A stretch of 64,000 nucleotides of DNA from Leucaena leucocephala (GCA_037074615.1 CM073518.1:13778501-13842500), one strand, 5' to 3'; positions 9,782-21,849 are shown, counted from the stretch's first letter. Numbers and translations are program-made. Notes: generated from the sequence alone by a model not told the origin.

Positions 9782-11875
9782 TGAACCTTTGTACTCTTGG
9801 ACAAAGAAATGAATCACACCTAGAAAAACACTATTGAATCCAAAATAACAACATAATCCATAGTGTGACCTGAAAACAATTAATCCACCATCTTTTGGGA
9901 ATGCAAAAGTGATAATGTTAGCAATGACAAGTAATCAACTACTAAGTGAAATCAACCTTAACTGTATGAGCGCAATAGATCCTCTCAAGGGATGTAAGTG
10001 TTTAGCTCTCTATTTCCTCTCATTGTTAGGGTTCTTTCACTCAAATTCAAATTGGAAAACATCCTACCATAAGCTTGTAATGGCTCTAAATCTCAGCAAC
10101 TATATAGCACTTGTGCAAAGAATCAAGAGGTCTTTTAGGGTTGTAATGATGGAGATAGGCCACGTGGAATGGAATACGAAGGATAGAAAGTTTTATATGT
10201 ATTCAACAATGAGTATATAGCTTGAATTCATGTCTTTAGAGATACAGAAATGATGATTGTGCTAATTGGAGTTGATAATGGTGCCTTTCTCATTTCTCTT
10301 TTATTTTCTTTTTGTTTTCTTTTCTTCAATCTTTTCTTTCACTCTCTTTTTTTTCAGTGCAATATGCTTTTTCTCTTTTTTTTTTCTTTTATTTGGCACC
10401 TCATGCACAAAATTGTAGTATAACAACACAACAGTAATGGATTTTTGACATGAATGAAGATTTATTTCGAAATGATGTTTATGCATATATGACTTTCTAT
10501 ATAAAAAATGATGAAAAGACAAAGTGATGGGCTCAAAGGGGGTGACTAAGGATAAAATATGTAGTGGGCTTGTGTTTGGGGTAAAAGGGTTTAGAAATAA
10601 ATGCCTCTATCATGTTCAATTCATAAATGCGCAAGTAATTCTCAACTCAGAGCCAAGACAAGTTCTAGAGGATATAAACCAATTGAATAATCACTCAATA
10701 TAGAATTTAAGGCCGAGAATCCTTCCAACAAGGGTTGTGATCTAATTTGCTCACAAGCTAAAGTCTCAAACACTGTTCATCATTCACTAGGCATTAAAAC
10801 GCTTATCACAGCTGAAAACCCTCTAAACGATGATTTAAAAGTTCCAAGGTAGTCATTTAGAATAATGTGATAATCCCAAATTTAACAGCAAGAGCTTAGG
10901 TGTTTCAAATTCAATATCCAAGATTTTCAAAGAAAACATTCAAGTGTGGCAATAGTTTCTAGGAGCTAAAAAGGTTTTGAAATAAGGGGCAATGAATCAT
11001 TTGTAAGAGCGTTTCAGTAGTTCAAAAGGAACCCTTCTATACAGCATTGCACAAGGCAAAGAGAAGGTAATTGGATATTTTCAAGAGTGGGTCGCTACTG
11101 AAAACAGTTCGGGTCGCTACTAAAAATCAACAAAGAGGTATTGTCGTGACAAAAAAGCATGTGGGTTGCGACGGAAGTTCACAGAGAGAATGTTAAGTCC
11201 AAAATTCAATTTCATGCCGCGACAAAACAACACATATATCACGACTAGTTTTCGCAGAGACTACCAAGTGGCAATTTTCAAAGTCCCAAAATATTTCATA
11301 CTAACAGCTTTTTAGTAAATAACAAATCAGTTCAAGTGGGGATCCAATTTTCAGCAATTCATCACACATTAAAACCAAATAAAGATTTATAATGAAAGTT
11401 TGGATTAATTGAAGCACAAAAAGCATCCTCCCCCACACTTAAACTTGACAGTGTCCTCACTGTCAATAGAACTTTTAGAAATCATAGCACTTTATAAAGT
11501 CAATCAAATCTAGCTCCAACACAGCAAGTAATCTCATCACTCAATACAAATTTTCCAATGAGGCATGCAGTCACATTCAAGTCATACAAAGCAATACAAG
11601 TAAAGCAAAGATGATAGGATGGGTAAGCTAAAGGCATGCATGTGAGTGTGTAGGTGTCGCAGAGAAAAATCAATGAGTATGCAGCACATAGATAGTAATG
11701 GGGTGTTATTCAAAACAGAAAGAAACCTAGAATGAATAGAAATAAACTGAAAATAAACACTATCCTATTGAGTATTCCCTTTCCAATCATCAAACCACAA
11801 TATCAATCATATAGTAGGAGGAAAAAACTTGTAAAAGGTAAGAGATAGAAAAGGGACAACCTAGCCATCAAGGTG
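9782..11875 (-). other. Non-coding 3' internal region of element B
   Basis: No recognisable protein is encoded here. It holds a pyrimidine-rich stretch on the plus strand near 10285-10400. It also has a second polypurine-like motif (minus strand GTTTAAGTGTGGGGGAGG, about 11427-11444) and a decayed GTCGCGAC module at 11091-11172. Long untranslated regions between pol and the 3' LTR are usual in Athila-type elements. The S1 insertion, with its GCGGT duplication, begins immediately after. Confidence 0.7.
11091..11172. repeat. Decayed palindrome module, 3' region of B
   Basis: Variants lie at 11091 (GTCGCTAC), 11113 (GTCGCTAC), 11143 (GTCGTGAC) and 11165 (GTTGCGAC). Distances are 22, 30 and 22 bp, the same geometry as the other arrays, although no copy is perfect. 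AAAGAGG and ACAGAGAG-type cores lie in the spacers. Confidence 0.75.
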
Positions 11876-11880
11876 GCGGT

Positions 11881-14728
11881 TGAAACATCCTTACTTTCGT
11901 ACGTCTTAGGGACCATTTGGTAGCATTTAGAATCACTTTCAAGGTCATTGAAATCCAATTTCTCAATCTGGAGTTTTACTCTTATCGAGTACTGTTCACT
12001 GTGTAAATTCCAGATGAGTGACCTGACTTCGAAAAAAATCATAACTAATTCTAGAAAAATCGAAATGAAGTGGTTCAAATTGCTACATCAAGCTAACTCA
12101 ATTATATTTCAGGTAAAAATCACTCATTGACCACTCCTTGACCAAGTCAACGTAGCTCAATGTTACAACTTTACTGTTCATCCAGCGTTTCTCCCCTGAA
12201 TCCAGCATGTCGGTCCCAACTTTGATAATTTATGTCTCCATGTGTAGACATCCAAATAAGGCATTCTATATATCAAATCGAATCTTGGTATGTATACTAC
12301 TTACCATAAAAATATCATACATTTATTCATCCATTTACTATTTTTAATTATAGATCAAACATAGTTAAGTCACCACGAGTTACTGTTCATAGTGGCAAAT
12401 TCCAGCACTCAACTTTACATACATATGCATACATCCATCACATATCAGTCAAACATGCCAAACAATACCTATTATTAAATAATAAGTTGTTATACATCAG
12501 GGCATGTACAAAATCCTCATATTTCTATTACATCTTTTCCGGCCTGAAATCAGGCAGCATAGCCGCTACGCTTCATCTTTAGAAAGTAACTGATCTTGTA
12601 CTGATTCGGTAATTCCCATGAGAACTACCATTCTACGTAAGTACCCAGGAAATACTGGATGAACCGGCTAGGTCCACTCACTTCCAGCCTCCTTAAATAG
12701 TACCTACGTACACAGTACGTATCAGGTCCTTTCTTCATTACTGCCACTTTGCCATAATTTTGGCAGCATAACGGCGTCTCTCCGCATTCTCAAATTTTAT
12801 TTTGACATAACCTCCTTGTAATGGGTTATATATGGGGATGAGATTCGGGGGAATCTCAGTAGTAATAATCATAACAATATATGTAATGCAGTGTGATAGT
12901 GCTTGCTTGTGATTGTGTACAGATAAGTATGCTGCGTGCTTCCATACTCAATAACATATGATCATAGCATTGTAATAGAGCTTCAAGCATAACATATAAG
13001 ACAACAATCCAACCAAACAATAGCACAATAAATCACAAAGCCATTACATAAAAGCTAGGATTAGTTACTACCACAAAAGCTTAGCAGAACTCTAGAATCT
13101 CTATACTGCTTCCAACTCCGCCAGAACTTCCTTTCTTTCTTTCTTCCTTTCACTTCCTCTCTCTAGAACTCACTTCTCTCTCTTATTCTTGCCTTGAGCC
13201 GTGAAGACAAATGAAGGGGGGAGGGGGTATTTATAGTTTTCATGGATGGCATTTCTGTAATTCTTAAGAACTCTGAACTTGTGGCCACCGTTTTTCCTGA
13301 AATTTCCTATTTTCTTTTCCATTTATGACATCATCATCATGACATCATCCAAGGGACACCTCATGGAACACCTAATCTCTCACATGGCAAAAATGAAGGT
13401 CCAAGAAGCCTCTGGAGAAATTCCAGTCCAATCTGGTACCGGCTCGGTCTAATTCCTCGAAAACTGGACTGTTTTCTAAATCTAATTTTTCTGAAAATCC
13501 ATATTATGTCTTCTAACCTTAAATTTAGTATCTGGGTCCTTTATATCATTAAAATTTTTATACTAGGTCTAAACTTAATTACAGATCCCTTGCGAAATGA
13601 CCAAAATGCCCTTGGTACCCTTTCTTACACTATCTTAACTCTAAGGGTAAAATCGTCATTTTACACCTCTCTGTACCCTGTCAGGGCATATACTGACTCT
13701 GGTTAACCTCACCTATGTATGCCTTGGCATTTTGGCCTATCCAGAATGACCAAAATGCCCTCCATTCATCTATTACTCTTTAGTACAACACTGGGACATT
13801 TTCATAATTTTGCACTTTTTTGGGGTTCCACCGGACACTGACCCATCTATCAGTCCAAAGGTCTTACTGGGCCTTTGATGGCGCCATTCTTGGGCCTCCT
13901 AGGGTCCATTACCTTTATGGCACCTATCACGAGGAATCTTCCCCGGCAATGTTCATCTGATATTTTTGCCGTTATACACCGTTTATACACATCTCCGGAC
14001 TCCGGCTCCTTTTATCAGATACACTGGCCTACTGTGTCTACGCATCCCTTTGGGTCATAACAAGCATCTGACTAAAGTCATCTGACCTCATTCAGTCTCA
14101 GTTCAAATATCGATAAATCTCCCTATCGGACACCCGGAGGTCACATACTCCTGTCTGAATTTACTAATTTGTGAATAACTTTTTCTACAGACCTCCTATC
14201 GGTATCCTGTCAGTTTCCTGACATCCGCCTCAACAGGACGCATCATCCTGTAATTTCTCACTTATATATGAGATCTAGGATATCTGGTAGGAATTTTTTA
14301 TACTTTTAGACTATCAGATCAATTTTGACTATCTGGAGTCCTGAGAAAATTCTTGTATTAAGCTGGATTACCCAGCATCACTTGCTCTATCTACTGGTGA
14401 AATATGGGACTGATCTGAATACGATCACTGTTTTTGCCTGTTTCTGGTCCAGGTTTTCATAATTACACTTTTGCCCCGGAAACTTTTCTTCTTTTCAATT
14501 AAGTCCCTTTATTTGGCTAAAATTACACTTAAATACCTCACATTTTTGTCTACTTTTCCTTTTTAGCCTTAAACTTTTCATAATTGCACTTAAGTCCTTA
14601 CATTTTCTTTCTTTTTCAATTTAATCCCTTTCTTTACATAAATGGCCACATCTTTTTCCTGAAAAATAACTCATATATTTCATTCAATCTGTACATACAA
14701 ATCAGTACAGAAAATTAGGGATATTACA
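11881..14728 (-). mobile_element. Solo LTR S1 (Gypsy family S)
   Basis: It is bounded by TGAAACATCC on the left and GATATTACA on the right, with a perfect 5-bp target duplication GCGGT (11876-11880 and 14729-14733). At 2848 bp it is a single LTR with no internal region, so it is the product of LTR-LTR recombination. It is inserted in element B. On its own sense (minus) strand it starts TGTAATATCCC and ends AAGGATGTTTCA. It shares its body with 1-825, 21850-24682 and 31505-34131, including a TATA box. Confidence 0.93.
13228..13235 (-). promoter_or_regulatory. TATA box of LTR S1
   Basis: The minus strand reads TATAAATACCCCC, a strong plant TATA box. The same element sits at the homologous position in S2 (23184) and in the mosaic LTR (33044), so it is a conserved LTR promoter signal. 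Confidence 0.7.
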
Positions 14729-14750
14729 GCGGTGGGAACTCATAAAGCTT

Positions 14751-15188
14751 TTAGAGATAGCTGTTTGATTGGGAAGTTATCCCTATTGTCTTCTCTCTCC
14801 ACTCTAGCTTCCCAGGATCATGTACTCTGCTTACATCATGAAGCCCATCCAAGCTCGTCATGAATGTTTCCTCTCTAAACTTGAACTTGCCCAACTGTGG
14901 TTGGCAAGTGGCAGCAACAAGCTTAGGAGATATTTCCTTCACCCTCTTTGTATGTCCCTCGAAGTTGCTCTTATCCAGGTTGTGTGGGTTTCCCAATTTG
15001 TCATCTGCTTCCTTAAGCGTCGCACCAAGCTGAGGTTGGACTTCAACTGCAACGTGCTTGGGAGCACTCTCTTTTATACCTGCACTATTAGTAAGGGGCA
15101 AATTATTTAAGAATCTTAAGGTATGGGAGGTAATTTTTGACTTTGAGTGAGGAGAAATAGGGTTAGAATGTATTGGCCCTTTAACCAA
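14751..15188 (-). pseudogene. Conserved post-protease spacer segment, element B
   Basis: An open stretch of 145 codons begins MVKGPIHSNPISPHSKSKIT and is related over its first two thirds to 1172-864 of element A. It includes two copies of a short VQPQLG or CQPQLG motif. I recognise no domain. In element A the comparable segment leads into the RT region; here the RT-proximal motif is missing and the frame ends at 14751. The deletion that removed pol probably lies between here and the 3' region. Confidence 0.55.
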
Positions 15189-15247
15189 GATAGTTGAATG
15201 GTGATCTGAAGGAATTTAGAAGTCACTGGTTGCATCTGGCATTTCTA

Positions 15248-15401
15248 GTCGTGACCTATCAGGTTTATTTTCATCTTCTCGTCGCGACTCAAGTTCACAG
15301 AGTCTGCCTCTGGAATATTTGGTTGTGACCTCGTCATTCAACTGCGCGACTGGATGTCTCTGGAGTTGTTAGGCGCGACCTGTGTGTCTCCTAGTCGTAA
15401 C
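15248..15401. repeat. Palindrome array after protease, element B
   Basis: One exact GTCGCGAC lies at 15281. Variants lie at 15248, 15322, 15343, 15372 and 15394. The pairs 15322/15343 and 15372/15394 keep spacings of 21 and 22 bp, about 50 bp apart. The phrase CTCTGGAGTTGTTAG followed by a CGCGACCT-type motif at about 15360-15380 closely matches the Copia-2 LTR at about 42424-42447. Confidence 0.8.
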
Positions 15402-15462
15402 CCTTTGTAGAGAGAGACTCTACTTTAACTGACTGATATCTGGTCGTGACCTCTTCAACATC

Positions 15463-16439
15463 TCATCGTGACTTGTCATCTCTAGAGCTTTTAGTTGAGA
15501 CCAGTGGGTCTTCTAGTCGCGATTTTGAGTCACAGAAACTCGACCCTTCTAGGATTGTTGCTCTTCCAGTTTCTCGAACATCTTGGGATCCTGCAAAATC
15601 GCTCAACAAGACTTTTACAAACGTATTGTCTCTATCATTATCATGTAAACTCAATTCATGTTCATCCCTAGTCTCTTCAACAGCATAGTCAATGGCATTT
15701 AAAGCAATAAAAGCAGAATTATCAAAAGGGAATTTCATTGCTTCATTCATGTTAAACGCCACCACATGTTCTCCAACTTCTATTATGATGGAACTATGCT
15801 TCATACTAATCATGGTCTTGGAAGTTTGGAGGAAAGGTCTGCCTAGGATCAAAGTGCTGTCATTCACTAACTCATTGGACATATCCAAAACATAAAAGTC
15901 AGCTGGGAATACTAAGTCTTTGACCTGCACTAGGATATCCTCAAGGATTCCCTTAGGATACCTGATTGAATATCAGCCAACTGGAGCACTACATTTGTGT
16001 CTCTAAGATTGTTAATACCTAAGGCTTTGTATACCGACCAAGGTATTACATTAATGGCTGCTCCTAGATCTAGCAACGCTCCCTTAATAGGAATATTTCC
16101 TATAGTGTATGGGATTGTGTAGGAGCCTGGGTCTTGGCACTTAACCGGTAGTTCATCCTTAAAGAGTGATGACACATTAGCACTCACCTGAATTCTCTCA
16201 AGAGGCATAAATTTCTTTTTATCAGCACACAATTCTTTTAAGAATTTAGCATACTTAGGGTTTCTCTTGAGGAATTCAACCATAGGGATCTTGATTTCGA
16301 ACTTATTGAATAGAGTGTAAGCGTCTTTACCAAAATAGGGGTCAATCTTTTTCTTTCCAACGAAGTAAGAATTAGGAAAAGGGAGATCTTTAATACTTAC
16401 CTCCTTACCCTTGTGCATAGAGGCTCCTTGCTTGCTCAA
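15463..16439 (-). pseudogene. Athila-type aspartic protease region, element B
   Basis: 16439-15930 reads through the protease core with DLGAAINVI, equivalent to DLGAAINVM in element A. It then loses frame at about 15976, where ADRSIRYPKG of A becomes ADIQSGIL. 15930-15463 restores the family frame with QVKDLVFPADFYVLDMSNEL and LILGRPFLQTSKT, and reads on to a Ser-Arg-Asp tail at the array. One small indel therefore separates the two halves. The role would be polyprotein processing, but the break and the upstream frameshift make it inactive. Confidence 0.8.
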
Positions 16440-16440
16440 C

Positions 16441-16492
16441 TTAGGCTTCTCCTCATGTTGCTTTCCTTAGGCTTCTCCTCATGTTGCTTTCC
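16441..16492. repeat. 26-bp perfect tandem duplication in gag-pro of B
   Basis: TTAGGCTTCTCCTCATGTTG plus six more bases occurs twice in direct succession (16441-16466 and 16467-16492). Element A has one copy at this site. Because 26 is not a multiple of three, it shifts the frame between gag and protease. Confidence 0.9.
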
Positions 16493-18338
16493 TTTGTATG
16501 CTGGACTTGATACTGTTATTGCCTCTTCATGCAGCTCTTGCATCTCCACTTGTGCTTGTGAGTTCCCCCCTAGGGTTGTCTTCTTCATCATGAGCTACTG
16601 TTCTTTAAGGCTTTCAGATTTCCCAACTTGCATCTGTGGTAGTGATGAATTCTCAATTCCAGCATCTTCTTCATCCTTGTCTGGTGTCTCAGCTTTTTCA
16701 AAATGTACTTGTCTTCCATTTCTTAGAGATACAGCATTCAGACCCCTTGGATTCATGACAGTGTTTGATGGTATGCTACCACTGCTCTTTCCTTGAATGT
16801 CACTCACTGTATTGGAAACTTGAGTTAAGTGACTTGTGATATCTGCATTCTTACAACTTAACTCTTCAAATTTTCTATGTATATTTGCATTGTCTTTCTG
16901 CATACTTTAGAGAATTGAAGCTATGGAGGTGAACTGACCATCATTCTCCTTAAGCTTGTAGTCTATATTGGTCATTCTATAATCCATATTGTTCATTTGT
17001 ACTGCCATACTCTTTAATAATTGAGAGGTCTTATCCGGCCTTGATGCCACTAAGGTATTAGGTTGTGGACCTTGCATTACTTTGGTAGTTGCTTGAAGAA
17101 GCACCACCTCTTTAGAATTGATTTAGCCTACCACTCCCCCACCTAAAGTTTAGGTGGTCTCTCCAGCCAGGATTATATGTGTTGGAGTATGGGTCTCTCT
17201 TCTAGAAATTATTCTCTCTTCCTTGATACATTGCTGCAACTTCTTTAAACTGTCTATTACATGTACTTGTAGCATGCATCATTGAACCACAGGATTCACT
17301 TCCTGTAACTAAGGCTTGTGAGGTATCCACTGCATGAACTTGTTTTGTGGAATGAAGCTCTCTTTCAATCAGATTCATCCTCTTCTCCATTCGGTTTCCC
17401 AAGGCTGCTATTTCAGCTAAGATTACATTTAAATTGCCCGAAGATGAGGTGGTTATTCTTCTTGGATCCCCAATCTGATGGTCTTCATTGGCCATTTTCT
17501 GGAATAACTCCCAACTTGCTTGTGGGGTCTTATCTCTCAAAGAACCATTCGCTGCTGCATTCAAGGAAACCTGATTATGAGGAAGTAAACCATCAAAGAA
17601 AATGTCTACTAAATCAGCCTTGGTCATGTTGTGGTGAGGGCATCTAGCCAACAGATTAAGGAACCTCTTCTAGTACTCATGTAAAGACTCTCCATCCTGT
17701 TGCAAAATATTAGTGATCTCCTTCTTCATTCGGGTGGTCTTTGAAGCTGGGAAAAATTGTTCAAGATAAGTTAATTTCAGCTGGTCCCATGTAAGAGTTG
17801 AGAAATGAGTTGGCAAATTGTATAGCCACTCCTTATCCTTCCCTTTCAAAGTGAAATGGAAACACCTCCTTAAGACATCATCCAGTGCAGTCATTGGAGG
17901 CTTCATTGAGGAACATATCATATGCATGGTTTGTAGGTGCCTGTGTGGACATTCTCCTACAAAACCATGAAATTTGGGTAAGGCTGCAATCTAAGCTCCT
18001 TTAATCTCAAAGTTAGCTTCTTCAGTATATAATCCATAAGGATCATAATTCACATGCGAATGATTAATTTTCCTCATACTTCTATTATCCTCTACATTCA
18101 TAGGTATTTCATTTTCTCCATTCCTATTATGCCCATTATAGTCATCCATATTCAGTTCAATTTTAGACTCTGGAATACTAGAGGAGGAACTAGATTTTGC
18201 TTCTTCTTCTCTAAATTCCCTAAATTCTCTCTTTAGTTTCCTAAGTCTTCTCTCAATTTCAGGTTCAAAATGAGCTAATGGTTCAGTTCTTTTTACGTAT
18301 GCAATACAGAAACAGTCAAGAACAATTAATGCAATCAA
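16493..18338 (-). pseudogene. Athila-type gag, multiply interrupted, element B
   Basis: The gag is homologous over its full length to that of element A. Landmarks are the gag core (FHFTLKGKDKEWLYNLP near 17870), the segment LRDKTPQASWELFQKMANED near 17500, the zinc knuckle CX2CX4HX4C (CGSMMHATSTC-type) near 17300, and the coiled-coil-like KLKENDGQFTSIASIL near 16930. Stops or shifts occur at least near 17990, 17928-17930, 17655, 17110-17200 and 16905. Here the Gln codon is intact at the site of the amber stop in A, so the two copies decayed independently. Confidence 0.82.
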
Positions 18339-18393
18339 TCAGAGTTAGTCACAGAAAGTTCACAGTAGAAAATTTTCAGTTAGTCCCAACGTA

Positions 18394-18535
18394 ATGGTAT
18401 TTTAGTCACGACTTAAAATCACAGCGAGCAGTAGTCTCAACTAACAATTTCAAATGTCACGACTGGTTTTCATAGAGTAATCAAATTTAAGAGAAAAGTA
18501 ATCCGGTCGCGACACAAATGAGTTTTGGTCGCGAC
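18394..18535. repeat. Palindrome array in leader, element B
   Basis: Exact GTCGCGAC copies lie at 18506 and 18528, again 22 bp apart. Decayed relatives (GTCACGAC-like, GTCTCAAC-like) lie upstream from about 18394. The position between primer site and gag matches the array at 4407-4560 in element A. Confidence 0.75.
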
Positions 18536-18693
18536 TCAAAGTCATAGAGAGTGATTTTTGCAGAAACTCAGAACGATGCAGAATGCAATGCAATTTAAAA
18601 ACTACTAAAGACTAAAATGCAAACAAAAATAAGAAAAATGACTAAGGTAGCTAATGAAATTGATGAACAATTACTAGGGAACCAATTACTTGG

Positions 18694-18712
18694 CTCCCCG
18701 ACAACGGCGCCA
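18694..18712 (-). other. Primer-binding site, tRNA-Asp type, element B
   Basis: The minus strand reads TGGCGCCGTTGTCGGGGAG directly after the 5' LTR. It is complementary, with one mismatch, to the tRNA-Asp 3' end, and it is conserved with element A. Confidence 0.88.
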
Positions 18713-18713
18713 T

Positions 18714-20180
18714 TGATGAGGCTCTCTGATTGTCGCAATCTAAGCCATCAAAATAAAGTTAATTGCACCCAATAATATTGTATAAGGCACAACCCTATCG
18801 TTCTTCTCAAGGAGCCTTTCTAAAGGAAACCTAGCAAATTGGATGTCAAAAATAATGAAGACCTGAGTAGAGATAAAATGGTTTTGGGTATTTGCAATAA
18901 GATAAGGGTGCAGAAAAGTAGATTTTTTTGGATTTTTGAGTAGGATGGAAACTGGTTGGCTTGTTGAAAGAATATGTTATGGAAGACTCTTGATGATGAA
19001 AACGTATCTATCCTTGCTCTTAAGTTTAAATTGGAGTTTGAAATTGCTAAGTCTTAAGTAAAACCTCAATCAATCGATTGAGTCCAGAACCCTAATCTTC
19101 TTTAAACTCCTTTAATCAAAGCTAGTTTAAAGACTATTAGCGAACTGTTAGAAACAACTTAGCTTGCAATTAACCCTATATTATGAGAACGCCCTCGAAT
19201 GGTTATCAACCGAAAACCCTAGATTTCAAGCAATTGAATTAGTTCGCAACGATCGCTGAAAAATAACCCAACTTTCTTAAAATCAAAACTGAAATATTAA
19301 ATTAAAATCCAGCGGTCAAACATCCAGAATCAAATTACAACAGTCTAATATGAGAATGATCAATCGATATTCAAAACTTGTTCAAATGATGAAAACCCTA
19401 GATCTAGCAGCAATCATAGCATGGCAAGGCAAATTCGAAAAGAAGAAACTCCCCAATTTAGTCAATGAGCTCAAGATATGAGATCCATCACCAAGAGACT
19501 AAGGATTTAGCCTCTCATGACTTCTGCTGCACTGCAATCGCTGTTTAGGTGTGATGCCATGAAGAAACAATGAATAGATGGTAGATTGATGGTGTATAGA
19601 AGTGTAGAAATCAATGGAAAGGTGTAAAAGGATGAAATAGTGGAAAAGGTGATTAGAGAGTGCTCGAGTACCGCTTCTTAGCCTAATCAGGTCTAAAACT
19701 AGCCTCCCCTTGATGGTAGCTTACTCGCCCTTTTAAAAGTATCTTGACCTAACCGGAAACGCGCAACTTCACGACTGTGTTCTCTAGTCGCGACTAGGTC
19801 CTTGTTTTGGTCGTGACCTGTGAACGCAGAGAAGCTTCCAGAAGAATCAAGGTCGCGACAGGATGACGCTTTGGTTGCGACGAAAAAGTGCAGAAGCGTG
19901 ATTTGGCTTTCATTGATTTGTGATTTCTTTCCTGGTCCTTGCTCTCTTCCAAAATACCTGCAATTCAACATAAAAGCTCGCTGTAAAAGTCCAAATCAGT
20001 AAATAACAATATATGTGCAGTTTGGAAGAGTTATTTTACCATTTAACTCTTTAATTAGCACATTGCCACGCACAATCATGTAATACACAAAAGTACAATT
20101 TAAGGCATGAAGTGAATGGTAAAGTTACAACAAAACTCTAAAAAATGTCATAGAAACCATATACAATATGTGTCTTATCA
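18714..20180 (-). repeat. 5' LTR of element B
   Basis: This 1467-bp LTR pairs with 8298-9769. Its outer end GTGTCTTATCA is followed by the second GTAAC duplication (20181-20185). Differences from the 3' LTR are scattered single bases, mostly C/T and A/G. Confidence 0.92.
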
Positions 20181-20185
20181 GTAAC

Positions 20186-21213
20186 ATCTCATTCTTGTTC
20201 CTGGCGAACATGAGTTACCAGTATACCATCTATTATCTGTTATTGTTACTCCTGCTTCTGGAGTGCCTATACTAGTATATAAGTCCCTTCGTGATGGGGT
20301 TTCTTCATTTTGTGAACATTAGCTCTCTGTCTCGGTCTCATCATTCTGAGCCTTCTATTTAGAAAAGACTATCCTGACAAAGTCTTTCAAAGCATATATC
20401 AACTCTTGACTATCTTACAGAGGATATACTTCTGAACACCTTGTTAAGCTGGTCTTTTGTGTACTAGGCCTCGTACATTTGGCTTGCTAGTACCTCGTAC
20501 TAAACCTCTAGTTGATAAACTTCAGCGAGGTTGGCGCCTTTGTTCTTGTCGTTCTCGTAGTGTCTAATCTATATTTCTAGGGATTTTAGGTTCACGGAAT
20601 GATTCTATTACCTTCCCCTAGCGTTATGTTAAACTAACTCTGGTACTTAGTTTTCTTGATCTCGAACTGGTCAACTTCTTTGACTTTAGACTGGTCAACT
20701 TCTGTCTCTGTCAATAGTAGGAACTGCTCCCAATCGCTGTTTCACGTAGTCCAGCCATATCGTGTTAAGAAACACGAGACCTCAGAGGTATTGGTTGACT
20801 AAGACTAATCTACCGTTGCTTTGTCCATCATACTAGATCGTCGATTCCTGAACTCCTCTGTGTATTCCAGTAGTGACCTGAGTATTGGCTCTTCGCGACT
20901 CATATTCTTTATGAACTTCTGTGGTGACCATCTCAATCTACTCGTCACGACCAGACAACTTTATGTTCATCTGTTGTGACCTAAGGTCTTCTCCCTTCGT
21001 GACCTGTACATATCTTTCCTTAAACATTCTCTTCTTAAAGTTCCTTATCTGAATCCTACTTTAAGCAGTGAACCAATCAAAAGGAGGGGTTCTTCTTGGT
21101 TCACTTAAGATTCAGACTTAAGTGATATTAACTTCTCACTATGTACCCTAACCTTAACTAATGTTAACTACTTAGGTTTAGAGTCTGGGAATTATCCTAT
21201 TTGATGCTAGAAA
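20186..21213 (-). other. Leader and N-terminal gag remains of old Gypsy element C
   Basis: This stretch lies between the primer site of C (21218-21230) and the gag island at 8292, from which it was separated by element B. No intact frame remains. It carries a GTCGCGAC-type array at 20870-21003. It is assigned to C by position and by the shared GTAAC target site. Confidence 0.6.
20870..21003. repeat. Palindrome module in leader of chromovirus C
   Basis: Variants lie at 20870 (GTAGTGAC), 20892 (TTCGCGAC), 20921 (GTGGTGAC), 20944 (GTCACGAC), 20973 (GTTGTGAC) and 20996 (TTCGTGAC). Distances are 22, 29, 23, 29 and 23 bp. The 22/29 alternation matches the Copia-2 and Athila arrays although individual motifs are decayed. 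CCTCTGTGTATTCCAGTAGT before 20875 resembles the CCTCTGGAACTTTCAGTCGC of Copia-2. Confidence 0.7.
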
Positions 21214-21217
21214 CTTT

Positions 21218-21230
21218 GCTTTGATACAAA
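21218..21230 (-). other. Degenerate tRNA-Met primer-binding site, element C
   Basis: The minus strand reads TTTGTATCAAAGC just inside the LTR end, close to the TGGTATCAGAGC primer site of chromoviruses. This supports reading 21234-27311 as a 5' LTR. Confidence 0.55.
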
Positions 21231-21849
21231 AAATATAACACCTTACTTTCATACATCTTAGGGACTATTCGGTAGCATTTAAAACATCTTACATGACCTT
21301 TGAAGTCTATTAGCTAAATCTAGAATTTTACTCTAACGAGTTACTGTTCATATGATATTTCTAGATTCAGCGACAAACTTCAAAAAATCATAATTAATTC
21401 TAGAAAAAATGAAATGAAGTTGTTCTAAAAGACACATGAAGATAACATCTTGAAATTAAGGGGAAAATAATTTCTTGGACTAATTGACTATTCAAATCTG
21501 CATCAAAATTTACTGTTCATTTGGTCAAATATTCTAAAAACAGATTTTGGTTCCCACATTTAAAAATTCTGTTCTCTTTACGTAGATATCAGAATAAGGA
21601 GTACTTGGTGTCAAAATAAAACTTGACATATTGACTAATTATTGGTAAAATATCGTACATTTATTTGATCATTTACTAGTTTTATAAATATCTACATATG
21701 TACTACTTTTTAAGAATACATTACATGCATACATCACATAAGTCATAACATAAATTACAATAAATCATGCCATCTATACCCTAACTCCTCTTCTTGCTTC
21801 TTCATCTTCTTCCATCTTTGAAGAACATTTTGGTGTTGGGGTGACATAG

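Larger units (their letters stand above)
8298..20180 (-). mobile_element. Athila-like element B, gag-protease only, with nested solo LTR
   Basis: Both LTRs, the tRNA-Asp-type primer site, the polypurine tract and a perfect GTAAC duplication are present. After removing solo LTR S1 (11881-14728 and its duplication), the internal region is about 6.1 kb. It contains broken gag (18338-16493), broken protease (16439-15463), a conserved spacer ORF (15188-14751) and about 2.1 kb of non-coding 3' sequence. No reverse transcriptase, RNase H or integrase motif is visible, although related element A does retain the start of RT at the corresponding place. B therefore looks like an internally deleted, non-autonomous copy. 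Its LTRs differ at scattered, mostly transition sites, so it is not recent. Confidence 0.85.
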
